A stretch of DNA of 64,000 bases from Pleurodeles waltl (Eukaryota > Chordata > Amphibia > Caudata > Salamandridae). Under the pieces are notes generated by a model, which had not been told where the DNA came from, did not search any database, and saw only the letters and a program-made list of their open reading frames with translations. Shown here in pieces: positions 24,006-35,729 of the stretch. The stretch's first letter is position 1. Every line of letters begins with the position of its first letter. A program made the translations under genes and the position numbers. Location of the stretch: positions 218,561,442-218,625,441 of the forward strand of contig NC_090450.1 of the NCBI RefSeq assembly GCF_031143425.1. Direction: 5' to 3'.

Positions 24006-27000
24006 TTAATATGGGTAAGTACAAGCTACTACCCCTAATAAATGGTGTTGAGGTTGAGGCCTACAGGGACACTGGAGCCAGTGTAACTATGGTTATAGAG
24101 AAACGGGTTCACCCTGATCAACACCTACTTGGTCAGCAGTACCAAGTGACTGATGCTCACAATAACACATGTAGCCACCCCATGGCTGTTGTGAATCTCA
24201 ACTGGGGGGGGGGGGTTACTGGTCCAAAGACAGTCGTGGTAGCCACTGAATTACCTGTAGATTGCTTACTAGGCAATGATTTAGAGACATCAGCTTGGGC
24301 TGAAGTGGAGTTGGAGTCTCATGCAGCACTGCTGGCCATTCCTGGGCATATTTTTGTTTTAACCAGGGCTCAGGCCAAAAACCAAAAGGACAGGGAAACT
24401 TGGATCCTGGAACAATGGACCAAGTGCTCCCAAAAGCTAGGGGTAGGAATGGCAAATCCTTGCCCACTATCCCTCCCTCACCAGAAGATTCCCATTTTTG
24501 AGGAAGAGAAATCCTCAACTTGTGCAGAACCCACACCAGATGAGCTGGCAGCAGATACTGCTGAGCTTTTGGGTGCAGGGGGGCCTGCTAGGGAAGAGCT
24601 GAGTGTGGCACAGCAGACCTGTCCCACACTGGAGGGTTTGAGACAGCAAGCTGTCAAACAGCAGAATGGGGATGTCAGTGATAGCCATAAGGTGTATTGG
24701 GAAGACAACCTCCTGTATACTGAGTCAAAGGTCCCTAAACCTGGAGCTGCCAGGAGATTGCTCATCCCTTTGCAATACAGAGAGTTTCTACTTACCTTGG
24801 CATATGACGTTCCCTTGGCTGGGCATTTGGGACAAAGTAAAACTTGGGACAGGCTTGTTCCCCTGTTTCACTGGCCCCATATGTCAGAGGACACCAAAGA
24901 GTTTTGTCACTCTTGTGTGACCTGCCAAGACAGTGGCAAGACTGGTGGCACTCCAAAGGCCCCCTTAATTCCACTTCCAGTGGTTGGGGTGCCCTTTGAA
25001 AGGGTAGGGGTTGACATGGTTGGCACCCTTGACCCTCCAAGAGCTTCAGGCAATAGATTTATCCTTGTGGTAGTGGACCATGCCACTAGGTATCCTGAAG
25101 CCATCCCCTTAAGGACCACTACAGTTCCTTCCGTGCAAAGGCCCTCCTGGGAATCTTTTCCAGAGTGGGCTTCCCTAAGGAAGTGGTGTCAGACAGCGGA
25201 AGTAACTTCATGTCTGCATACCTCAAAGCAATGTGGAAGGAGTGTGGTGTAACATACAAGTTAACTACTCCTTATCATCCACAAACAAATGGCCTGGTTG
25301 AGAGGTTTAATAAAACTCTCAAAGGTATGATAATGGGACTCCCTGAAAAACTCAGAAGGAGATGCGATGTCCTGTTACCTTGCCTCCTTTTAGCTTACAG
25401 GGAGGTACCCCAAAAAGGAGTGGGCTTTAGTCCCTTTGAACTCATCTTTGGGCCCCCTGTGAGAGGTCCCCTTGCACTTGTTAAGGAGGGTTGGGAACAA
25501 CTTTTAAAAGCTCCTAAACAGAACATTGTGGACTATGTACTTGGCCTAAGATCAAGAATGGCGGAGTACATGAAAAAGGCCAGTAAAAACCTTCAGGCCA
25601 GCCAGGAGCTGCAAAAGCAATGGCGTGACCAGAAATCTGTCCTGACACAGTACCATCCAGGACAGAATGTGTGGGTATTGGAGCTTGTGGCCCCAAGAGC
25701 ACTCCAAGACAAATGGATTGCACCCCAACTAATTGTAGAGAAAAAGGGTGAGGTTACCTACTTGGTAGACCTAGTCACTGCCAGGAGTCCCCTTAGGGTG
25801 CTCCATGTCAACTGCCTAAAACCCTACTATGACAGGGCTGAACTCACTCTGCTCATGGCAGCTGATGAGGGACAGGAAGAAGAGAGTGACCCTCTCCCTG
25901 ATCTCTTCTCCACCACTAAAGCTGATGGCTTAGTGGAGGGAGTAGTACTGGCAGATTGTCTTACTGCTGAGCAAAAAGATAACTGTGTAAATCTTTTAAG
26001 ACAGTTTTCTGAACTCTTCTCACTGATACCAGGTACCACCACTTGGTGTGAGCATACAATCAATACTGGAGACAGTTTACCTGTCAAAAGTAAGATGTAT
26101 AGGCAGCCTGACCATGTCAGGGACTGCATTAAACAAGAAGTTCAGAAAATGTTAGACTTAGCAGTGACTGAGCCTTCAGAAAGCCCATGGGCTAGCCCAG
26201 TGGTGCTGGTTCCAAAACCTCACAGTAAGGATGGTAAAAGAGAGATGAGGTTTTGTGTTGACTATAGAGGGCTCAACCAAGTAACCAAGACAGATGCTCA
26301 CCCTATACCCAGGGCAGATGAGCTGATAGATACACTGGCTTCTGCCAAGTATCTAAGCACTTTTGATTTAACTGCAGGGTATTGGCAGATTAAGTTATCT
26401 GAAGATGCAAAACCTAAAACTGCATTCTCAACAATTGGAGGGCACTATCAATTCACTGTGATGCCCTTTGGTCTGAAGAATGCACCTGCCACTTTTCAGA
26501 GGTTGGCAAACACATTCCTGCAAGGGTTAGAAGCTTTTAGTACAACATGTCTAGATGATATAGCAGTCTTTAGCTCCACCTGGGATGATCACCTGGTCCA
26601 CCTATGGAAAGTTTTAGAGGCCCTGCAAAAGGCAGGCCTCACTATTAAGGCCTCAAAGTGCCAGATAGGGCAGGGGAAAGTGGTTTATCTGGGCCACCTG
26701 GTAGGTGGGGAACAGATTGCACCACTGCAGGGGAAGATCCAGACTAATATGGAATGGGATCCCCCTACAACTCAAACCCAGGTGAAAGCCTATTTAGGCC
26801 TCATAGAGCACAATAGGAGGTTTATTAAGAATTATGGCTCCATTGCAGCTCCTCTTAATGACCTCACTAGTAAAATAGATGCCTAAAAAGGTATTGTGGA
26901 CAGCTAGCTGTCAAAAAGCTTTTGATGAGCTCAAACAGGCCATGTGCTCTGCAACTGTCCTAAAAAGCCCTTGCTACTCCAAAAAGTTCATAGTCCAGAC

Positions 27001-27388
27001 TGATGCTTCTGAATTGGGGGTTGGGGCAGTGCTATCACAGCTTAATATTGAGGGCCAGGATCAACCTGTTGCTTTTATCAGCAGGAGGTTGACCACTAGA
27101 AAAAAGTGTTGGTCTGCCATAGAGAGGGAGGCATTTGCTGTGGTCTGGGCATTGAAAATGTTGAGACCATACCTGTTTGGTACTCATTTTATTGTGCAGA
27201 CATGCCACAAACCTCTACTTTGGCTAAAACAAATGAAAGGCGAAAACCCTAGATTGTTGAGGTGGTCCATCTCCCTACAGGGAATGGACTATACAGTGGA
27301 ACATAGACCTGGGAGTACCCACTCCAATGCAGACGGACTCTCCAGATATTTCCACTTAGACAATGAAGACTCATCTGGGCAATGTTAG
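24006..27388 (+). pseudogene. pol: pol of gypsy element B: PR, INT, RT, RNase H
   Basis: Protease: RDTGASVTMV with Asp at 24068. Integrase: zinc finger GHLG...FCHSCVTC (about 24820-24930), then a DDE core with Asp at 25013, Asp at 25192 and Glu at 25300; the last two are 35 residues apart. A frameshift near 25134 (one base fewer than element A) splits the core. A GPY/F-like tail (WIAPQLIVEKKGEVTYLVDL) ends at about 25830. RT: MRFCVDYRGLNQ (about 26250), FDLTAGYWQIKL, MPFGLKNAPATFQRL (about 26461), and catalytic box CLDD at 26548-26559 where the usual Tyr is Cys. RNase H (26879-27388): VQTDASELGVGAVLSQ and EREAFAVVWALK, with the later QTDHKPL-type Asp replaced by Cys. Close to full length but not functional. 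Confidence 0.92.
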
Positions 27389-27403
27389 CTTTATTGTCCC
27401 TCG

Positions 27404-27418
27404 TTTGGGGGTGGGCTG
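27404..27418 (+). other. Polypurine tract of element B
   Basis: TTTGGGGGTGGGCTG directly precedes the 3' LTR start, matching the position of the G-rich tract in element A. Confidence 0.6.
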
Positions 27419-27939
27419 CGTAGGAAAGTACCATCTTTCCTGGCACGTTAGCCCCATTTTTTTACCTGTATGTATGTTGTTTTTGCCTGTGTCACTGGGA
27501 TCCTGCTAGCCAGGACCCCAGTGCTCATAAAGTGTGCCCTGTATGTGTTCCCTGTGTGGTGCCTAACTGTATCACTGAGGCTCTGCTAACCAGAACCTCA
27601 GTGTTTATGCTCTCTCTGCTTTTAAAATTGTCACTGCAGGCTACTGACTAATTTTACCAATTCTGATTGGCACACTGGAACACCCTTATAATTCCCTAGT
27701 AAAGGGTACCTAGGTGCCCAGGGTATTGGGGTTCCAGGAGATCCCTATGGGTGTCAGCATTTCTTTTGTCACCCATAGAGAGCTCAGACAAATCTTACAC
27801 AGGACTGCCACTGCAGCCTGAGTGAAATAGCATCCACGGTATTTCACAGCCATTTCACACTGCACTGAAGTACCTTATAAGTCACCTATATGTCTAACCC
27901 TCACTTAGTGAAGGTTAGGTGCAAAGTTACTAAGTGTGA

Positions 27940-28166
27940 GGGCACCCTGGCACAAGCCAAGGTGCCGCCACATGGTTCAGGGCAATTTATCCGGAATTTG
28001 TGAGTGCGGGGACGCCATTGCACGTGTGCAATGGCGTCCCCGCACTCACAAATTCCGGATAAATTGCCCTGAACCATGTGGGGGCACCTTGGCTTGTGCC
28101 AGGGTGCCCCCACATGGTTCAGGGCAATTTATCCGGAATTTGTGAGTGCGGGGACGCCATTGCACG
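27940..28166. repeat. Triplicated about 84-bp LTR block with inverted middle copy
   Basis: The block 27940-28023 is followed after a 2-bp centre (GT) by its reverse complement at 28026-28109, with essentially one mismatch. A third partial direct copy runs from about 28103 to 28166. Other LTRs here (for example 16747-16840) carry the block once. The pair of arms could extrude as a long cruciform. Confidence 0.9.
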
Positions 28167-28252
28167 CGTGCACTACATATAGGTCAATACCTATATGTAG
28201 CGTCACAATGGTAACTCCGAACATGGCCATGTAACATGTCTAGGATCATGGA

Positions 28253-28293
28253 ATTGTCCCCCCAATACCATTCTGGTATTGGGGGGACAATTC
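28253..28293. repeat. Perfect hairpin in the LTR
   Basis: GAATTGTCCCCCCAATACCA and its exact reverse complement are separated by TTC. The same hairpin, partly decayed and split by a solo LTR, is at 12018-12028 plus 15028-15060. Confidence 0.85.
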
Positions 28294-30270
28294 CATGCAT
28301 CCCCGGGCCTCCAGCAAAGAGCCCGGGTACTGTCAAACTAACTCTCTGGGGTTTTCTCTGCATCTACCGCTGCTGCCAACACTCAGACAGGTGTCTGTCC
28401 CCCTGGGCAGCCCAGTCCCAGGAAGGCAGAACAAAGGATTTACTCTGAGAGAGGGTGTTACACCCTCTCCCTTTGGAAATAGGTGTGAAGGACCTGAAAT
28501 GAGTAGCCTCTCCTGGCCTCTGGAAATGCTTTGAAGGGGACAGATGGTGCCCTCCTTGCATAAGCCAGTCTATACCGGTTCAGGGATCCCAACAGCCCTG
28601 CTCTGGTGGAAAACTAGACAAAGGAAAGGGGAGTGACCACCCCCCTGACCAGCACCTCCCAATGGGAGGTGCCCAGAGCTCCTCCAGTGTGCCCCAGACC
28701 TCTGCCATCTTGGATGCAGAGGTGTGAGGGAACAATGGATATCTCTGAGTGGCCAGTGCCAGCAGGTGACGTCAGAGACCCCTCCTGATAGGTGCTTACC
28801 TTTCTCTGTAGCCAATCCTCCTCTGAGGGCTATTTAGGGTCTCTCCTGTGGGTTTCTCTTCAGATAATGAAAGCAAGAGCTCACCAGAGTTCCTCTACAC
28901 TTCCCTCTTCGACTTCTGCCAAGGATCGACTGCTGACTGCTCCAGGACGCCTACAAAACCACAACAAAGTAGCAAGAAGACTACCAGCAACATTGTAGCG
29001 CTTCATCCTGCCGGATTTCTTGACTGTTTCCTGGTGGTGCATGCTCTGAGGGCTGTCTGCCTTCACCCTGCACTGTAAGCTAAGAAGAAATTTCCTGTGG
29101 GTTGACAGTATCTTCCCCCTGCCAACACAGGCACCAAACCTCTGCATCACCGGTCCTCTGGGTCCCCTCTCATCTTGACGAGCATGGTCCCTGGAACACA
29201 GGAGCTAGATCCAAGTGTCCCCGACAGTCCAGTGGCCCTTCTGTCCAAATTTGGTGGAGTTAAGCCCTTGCCTCCCCACGCCAGACAGTAATCCTGTGAA
29301 CTGCAGCTGCTCGGGCTTCTGTGCACTTTTGCAAGACTTCCTTTCTGCACAGCCTAGCCCAGCTCCCCAGCAATCCATCCTGCATTGCTCAACTCGCTGA
29401 GTTGGACTCCGACTTCGTGGGACTCCCTTTTGTTGTGCTGAGATGACCGCCATGCTCATATCTTCTGAATGCCTGTTCAGGTGCTTCTGAGGGTGCTGCC
29501 TGCTTCTGCATGGGCTCTCTGCGTTGCTGAGCGCCCCCTCTGTCTCCTCCTCCAAGGGGCGACCTCCTGGTCCTTTCTGGGCCCTGGCAGCACACAAAAT
29601 CCTCAACCGCAACTCTTGCAGCTAGCAAGGCTTGTTTTCGGTGTTTCTGCATGGAAACAACTCTGCATCCTCCAGCACGCCGTGGGACATACTCTGACAA
29701 AAGGAGAAGTTCCTGGCACTTTCCGTTGTTGCAGAATGTTCAGCTTCTTCCACCCGGAGGCAGCCCTTTTGCACATTCATCTGGGGTTTAGTGGGCTCCT
29801 GTCCCCCTTGGACACTTGCATGACTCTTGGACTTGGTCCCCTTCCTTTGGAGGTCCTCAGGTCCAGAAATCCGTCTTCAGTGCTTTGCAGTCAGTTGTTG
29901 TCCTTGCAGAATCCCCTATCTCGACTTTACTGTCTTTCTGGGGTAGTAGGGGAACTTTACTCCTACTTTTCAGGGTCTTGGAGTGGGGTATCTTGGACAC
30001 CCTTAGTGTTTTCTTATACTCCCATCAACCCTCTACACACTACACTAGGCCTGGGGTCCATTTGTGGTTTGCATTCCACTTTTGGAGTCTATGGTTTGTG
30101 CTGCCCCTAGGCCTATTGTTTCCTATTGCAATCTATTGTGTCCTATAGTGTTTGCACTACTTTTCTAACTGTTTACTGACCTGATTTTGGTTTGTGTGTA
30201 TATTTTGTGTATATTACTTACCTCCTAAAGGAGTATATCCTCTGAGATACTTTTGGCATATTGTCACTAA

Positions 30271-30276
30271 AATAAA
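30271..30276 (+). terminator. Polyadenylation signal AATAAA in the LTR of element B
   Basis: CACTAAAATAAAGTACC is followed by CTTTACTTTTAG, equivalent in position to the AATAAA of the other LTRs. Confidence 0.55.
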
Positions 30277-30515
30277 GTACCTTTACTTTTAGTAACTCTG
30301 AGTATTGTCTTTCTTGTGATATAGTGCTAAGTGATGTAAGTGGTATAGTAGGAGCTTTGCAGGTCTCCTAGTTCAGCCTAAGCTGCTCTGCTATAGCTAC
30401 CTCTATCAGCTTAAGCTGCTAGAACACTACTAATCTACTAATAAGGGATAACTGGACCTGGCACAAGGTGTAATTACCACTAGGTACCCATTATAAGCCA
30501 GGCCAGCCTCCTACA

Positions 30516-31084
30516 CATACACATTGGCTTGGTGGCACAACAGAGATCAATCCAGGCTCTGGCCTCCACTCTGATGGCAGTGATTGTCCCTGTTTCCCCC
30601 ATCCCCCTCCAACTTCCTCTTCCCAATCCCATTCCCTTCAACCCCAACCTACCCCAAGCACACAGGCAGACGAGCATGCACACAAGACAACACACAAGAG
30701 TGGCACAGGCAAACACATGCAACACACATCATCCTACACGCACTCACACAAACACCATCCAGATGCAAACATACCAATATCCACTATTTCCACTGTGTCT
30801 CCGTCCTCTCCTCCTCCTCCACCTCCCTCCCAGTTCCATCTACACTCACACCTGCATGCACGCCTCCCTCATCCACTACCAGCATCACCACCACACCAAG
30901 GAGAACACACACCTCACTGGCAGACACCTCACAACAGCCATGCACACGTCCCCTGTGTCCTCTCCCACTGTGTCTGTCCCCCTTCCCAAGGTACACAAAC
31001 GCAAGCACTCAGACACCCAACAGCCATCCACCTCACAACAGCATCCAGCCCATGCACCTGCACCCAAACACAGCAGACAGATAC
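30516..31084 (+). pseudogene. Harbinger copy 1, Myb-like protein fragment (piece 2)
   Basis: It continues piece 1 after the CATAC duplication: VAQQRSIQALASTLMAVI corresponds to AAQQRAFQALGSALMAAI of copy 2 (about 61295-61250, minus strand). A long Pro/Ser/Thr/His-rich low-complexity region follows (HTGRRACTQ..., TISTVSPSSP, TSPVSS), matching copy 2 to about 60790. The frame shifts several times. Its last five bases GATAC recur at 34910-34914 around a solo LTR. Confidence 0.82.
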
Positions 31085-34000
31085 TGTGAGAAAGTAGCCT
31101 CTTTCTAGCCTTGTTACCCCCACTTTGGGCCTGTTTGTGAGTGTATGTCAGGGTGTTTTCACTGTCTCACTGGTATCCTGCTTGCCAGGGCCCAGTGCTC
31201 ATAGTGAAAACCCTATGTTTTCAGTATGTTTGTTATGTGTCACTGGGACCCTGCTAGTCAGGACCCCAGTGTTCATACGTTTGTGACCTATAGGTATGTG
31301 TTCCCTGTGTGATGCCTAACTGTCTCACTGAGGCTCTGCTAATCAGAACCTCAGTGGTTATGCTCTCTCATTTCTTTCAAATTGTCACTAACAGGCTAGT
31401 GACAAATTTTACCAATTTACATTGGCTTACTGGAACACCCTTATAATTCCCTAGTATATGGTACTGAGGTACCCAGGGTATTGGGGTTCCAGGAGATCCC
31501 TATGGGCTGCAGCATTTCTTTTGCCACCCATAGGGAGCTCTGACAATTCTTACACAGGCCTGCCACTGCAGCCTGAGTGAAATAACGTCCACGTTATTTC
31601 ACAGCCATTTTACACTGCACTTAAGTAACTTATAAGTCACCTATATGTCTAACCTTTACCTGGTAAAGGTCGGGTGCTAAGTTACTTAGTGTGAGGGCAC
31701 CCTGGCACTAGCCAAGGTACCCCCACATTGTTCAGGGCCAATTCCCCGGACTTTGTGAGTGCGGGGACACCATTACACGCGTGCACTACATATAGGTCAC
31801 TACCTATATGTAGCTTCACAATGGTAACTCCGAATATGGCCATGTAATATGTCTATGATCATGGAATTGCCCCCTCTATACCATCCTGGCATAGTTGGCA
31901 CAATCCCATGATCCCAGTGGTCTGTATCACAGACCCTGGTACTGCCAAACTGCCTTTCCCGGGGTTTCACTGCAGCTGCTGCCAACCCCTCAGACAGGCA
32001 TCTGCCCTCCTGGGGTCCAGCCAGGCCTGGCCCAGGATGGCAGAACAAAGGACTTCCTCTGAGAGAGGGTGTTACACCCTCTCCCTTTGGAAAATGGTGT
32101 GAAGGCAGGGGAGGAGTAGCCTCCCCCAGCCTCTGGAAATGCTTTCATGGGCACATTTGGTGCCCATTTCTGCATAAGCCAGTCTACACCGGTTCAGGGA
32201 CCGCTTAGCCCTGCTCTGGCGCGAAACTGGACAAAGGAAAGGGGAGTGACCACTCCCCTGACCTGTACCTCCCCTGGGAGGTGCCCAGAGCTCCTCCAGT
32301 GTGCTCCAGACCTCTGCCATCTTGGATAACGAATGCAAGAGCTCATCCGAGTTCCTCTGCATCTCTCTCTTCACCTTCTGCCAAGGAATCGACTGCTGAC
32401 CGCACTGGAAGCCTGCAAAACTGCAACATAGTAGCAAAGACGACTACTGCAACTCTGTAACGCTGATCCTGCCGCCTTCTCGACTGTTTTCCTGGTGGTG
32501 CATGCTGTGGGGGTAGTCTGCCTCCTCTCTGCACTAGAAGCTCCGAAGAAATCTCCCATGGGTCGACGGAATCACCCCCCTGCAACCGCAGGCACCAAAG
32601 AACTGCATCACCGGTACCTTGGGTCTCCTCTCAGCACGACGAGCGAGGTCCCTTGAATCCAGCAACTCTGTCCAAGTGACTCCCACAGTCCAGTGACTCT
32701 TCAGTCCAAGTTTGGTGGAGGTAAGTCCTTGCCTCCCCACGCCAGACTGCATTGTTGGAAACCGCGACTTTTGCAGCTACTCCGGCCTCCGTGCACTTCC
32801 GGCGGAAATCCTTTGTGCACAGTCCAGCCTGGGTCCACGGCACTCTAACCTGCATTGCACGACCTCCTAAGTTGTTCTCCGGCGACGTGGGACTCCTTTG
32901 TGCGACTTCGGGTGAGCACTGTTTCACACATCCTCATAGTGCCTGTTTCTGGCACTTCTCCGGGTGCTACCTGCTGCTGAGAGGGCTCCTTGTCTTGCTC
33001 GACGTCTCCTCTGTCTCCTGACGCAATTTGCGACATCCTGGTCCCTCCTGGGCCACAGCAGCGTCCAAAAACCTTTACTGCACAAATTGCAGCTATCAAG
33101 GCTTGTTGGCGGTCTTTCGGCGGAAAAACACTTCTGCACGACTGTCCACGGCGTGTGGGATCCGTCCTCCAAAGGGGAAGTATCTAGCCCTTGTCGTTCC
33201 TGCAGAAACCTAAGCTTCTACAGTCCAGTAGCAGCTTCTTTGCACCCGCAGCTGGCATTTCCTGGTCATCTGCCCATCTCCGACTTGCTTGTGACTTTTG
33301 GACTTGGTCCCCTTGTTCCACAGGTACCCTCGACTGGAAATCCATCGTTGTTGCATTGCTGGTTTGTGTCTTTCCTGCAGAATTCCCCTATCACGACTTC
33401 TATGTCCTTTGGGGAACTTTAGTGCACTTTGCACTCACTTTTCAGGGTCTTGGGGTGGGCTATTTTTCTAACCCTTACTATTTTCTAATAGTCCCAGCGA
33501 CCCTCTACAAGGTCACATAGGTTTCGGGTCCATTCGTGGTTCGCATTCCACTTTTGGAGTATATGGTTTGTGTTGCCCCTATCCCTATGTGTCTCCATTG
33601 CATCCTATTGTAACTATACATTGTTTGCACTGTTTTCTAATACTATTACTGCATATTTTGGTATTGTGTATATATATATCTTGTGTATATTTGCTATCCT
33701 CATACTGAGGGTACACTCTGAGATACTTTGGCATATTGTCATAAAAATAAAGTACCTTTATTTTTAGTATAACTGTGTATTGTGTTTTCTTATGATATTG
33801 TGCATATGACTCTAAGGGGCATATTTATACTCCGTTTGCGCCGAATTTGCGTCGTTTTTTTCGACGCAAATTCGACGCAAAACTAACTCCATATTTATAC
33901 TTTGGCGTTAGACGCGTCTAGCGCCAAAGTTCATGGAGTTAGCGTCATTTTTTTGCGTGAACACCTTCCTTGCGTTAATGATATGCAAGGTAGGCGTTCC

Positions 34001-34909
34001 CGTCTTAAAAAATGACTCCAATGCTATTGCGTCGGATTTATACTCCTGGGCAAAAATGACGCCCGGGAGTGGGCGGGACTAAAAAACCCGCATTTGCGCC
34101 GGATTTTAGTGCCTGGGTCAGGGCAGGCGTTAATGGACCTGTGGGCTCAGAATGAGCCCAGAGGTGCCCTCCCAAGGCCCCAGGGACACCCCCTGCCACC
34201 CTTGCCCACCCCAGGAGGACACCCAAGGCTGGAGGGACCCATCCCAGGGAAGAAAAGGTAAGTTGTGGTAAGTTTAAAAAAAAAAAAAAAATTGTGGCAT
34301 AGGGGGGCTGATTTGTGCCCCCCTACATGCCACTATGCCCAATGACCATGCCCAGGGGACAGAAGTCCCCTGGGCATGGCCATTGGGCAAGGGGGCATGA
34401 CTCCTGTCTTTGCTAAGACAGGAGTCATGTTAATGGCGTCTGGGCACCCCCAAAAAATGGCGCAAATCGGGTTAAGACGATTTTTTTGCCTCAGCCTGAC
34501 TTGCCCCATTTTTGGACGCCCAAACGCCATTTTTCCCTACGCCGGCGCTGCCTGGTGTACGTGTTTTTTTTTCACGCACACCAGGCAGCGCCGGTCGACT
34601 AACGCCGGCTAACGCCATTCAATAAATACGGCGCCCGCATGGCGCTTCAGAATGGCGTTAGCCGGCGCTAATTTTTTTGGCGCAAAACTGCGTTAGCGCA
34701 GTTTTGCGTCAAAAAGTATAAATATGGCCCTAAGTGGTACTGTAGGAGCTTCACTCATCTCCTAGTTCAGCCTAAGCTGCTCTGCTAAGCTACCATTATC
34801 TATCAGCCTATGCTGCTAGACACCCTATACACTAATAAGGGATAACTGGGCCTGGTGCAAGGTGCAAGTACCCCTTGGTACTCACTACAAGCCAGTCCAG
34901 CCTCCTACA
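31085..34909 (+). mobile_element. Solo LTR with nested MITE, target duplication GATAC
   Basis: It starts TGTGAGAAAGTAGCCTC and ends CCAGCCTCCTACA, with GATAC at 31080-31084 and 34910-34914. It matches the solo LTR at 16139-19222, except that about 175 bp present there (17387-17560, holding the CTATTTAGGG promoter-like block) are absent here at about 32326. AATAAA is at 33746-33751. A 915-bp TIR element interrupts it at 33816. Without the MITE it is about 2.9 kb. Confidence 0.93.
33816..34730. mobile_element. Multi-hairpin TIR element (915 bp), target duplication TAA
   Basis: Ends GGGGCATATTTATAC and GTATAAATATGGCCC are flanked by TAA (33813-33815 and 34731-34733). The empty site is readable in the solo LTR at about 19040 (GACACTAAGTGGTAC). 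Internal hairpins lie at about 33901-33928, 34336-34388, 34396-34429, 34541-34593 and 34680-34710. Its close relative is at 49788-50710. It has no convincing coding sequence. The 3-bp TAA duplication fits the Harbinger/PIF superfamily. Confidence 0.9.
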
Positions 34910-35199
34910 GATACCTCCTACAACCACTCCCTCTTCCTCCACTCCCAAACCTTCTCCTTCTTCCCGCCCCAATGTCCCTAAGAAGCTTTTCCTCTCCACC
35001 ATTGACCTCTTACCTACCCCTACCACCATCCTTAATATCCGGCCAGGGTGGCAAAACCCCAGGCAAGCACCTCAGCCACCCGGTCCACAGGCCCAGTAGT
35101 CTCCACACCCACTCGTGGTGGGAAAGGATCCAGGCCACATATCCAGAGGTTGAAGGAGCCTGCACCAGGCACCCACAATGAAAGGGTGCCTGCCCCAGC

Positions 35200-35362
35200 T
35201 GCGTGCCAGAAGACCAAAGAGCCAGCTCCAGCTGCTGCTGGAAGGGCAAGAAGCCAGCACCAGCTGCTGCCAGGAAGGGCAAGGAGCCAACCCCAGCTGC
35301 TGCCAGGTAGGGTAAGGAGCCAGCCCCAGCTGCTGCCAGGAAGGGTAAGGAGCCAGCACTAG
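35200..35362 (+). repeat. Minisatellite, about 39-bp unit, GCCAGCTGCTGCC-rich
   Basis: Four units of CCAGCTGCTGCCAGGAAGGG plus AAGGAGCCAGC-like spacer. In the sense frame they encode Pro-Ala-Ala-Ala-Arg-Lys-Gly-Lys-Glu-like peptides. Copy 2 carries a different repeat at the corresponding place (60070-60265). Confidence 0.75.
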
Positions 35363-35429
35363 TAGGCAGGTAGGACAGGGGCCTGATGCAGGGACTCAGA
35401 CGGAGCACACACCACCAATCTTGGTTGTT

Positions 35430-35645
35430 CAGCCAACCGAGGCTGCAGGGGATGGGCTGAAGCCTCCCCCCACCACCACCAGCAGCAGCACCACCAGTGG
35501 GCAGCCATCCGAGGCTGCAGGGGATGGGCTGGAGCCTCCCCCTACCACCAGCAGCAGCAGCAGCACCAGAGGGCAGCCATCCGAGGCTGCAGGGGATGGG
35601 CTGGAGCTTCCCCCCACCACCACCAGCAGCATCAGCAGCACCACT
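35430..35645 (+). repeat. Three 75-bp tandem repeats
   Basis: Units contain GAGGCTGCAGGGGATGGGCT followed by CCACCACCAGCAGCAGC-type triplets and GGGCAGCCATCC, encoding an EAAGDGLxPPPTTxSSS-type peptide. Confidence 0.8.
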
Positions 35646-35729
35646 ATCACCACTGAGCAGCCATCACCGCCGGCGGATGGTATGTAGTCCTGCGTCCATG
35701 TGCTGCTGTGCGGCCTGTCCCCTGGAAAT

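Larger units (their letters stand above)
22584..27418 (+). mobile_element. Gypsy element B, internal region (Gmr1-like order)
   Basis: This is the better preserved gypsy copy: gag-PR-INT-RT-RH in three large and two small open stretches. Relative to element A it has lost about 400 bp covering the leader and gag 5' end (between about 22650 and 22690), plus the LTR/primer-site junction. The LTRs on either side differ (a chimeric left LTR, a clean right LTR). The outer ends 11332 and 30515 share a CATAC duplication. Confidence 0.92.
27419..30515 (+). mobile_element. 3' LTR of gypsy element B (about 3.1 kb)
   Basis: It starts CGTAGGAAAGTACC (the terminal T of TGTAGG is mutated) and ends CCAGCCTCCTACA at 30515, followed by CATAC, which also precedes 11332. 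It contains the candidate promoter block at 28810-28845, AATAAA at 30271-30276, a 20-bp-arm hairpin at 28253-28293 and an unusual inverted triplication at 27940-28166. The sequence after 30520 continues the Harbinger Myb-like gene that stopped at 11331. Confidence 0.92.

Noticed and set aside
30529..31108. Three overlapping His/Thr/Pro-rich open frames.
   Set aside because: Low-complexity tail of the Harbinger Myb-like gene, collinear with copy 2. Not separate proteins.
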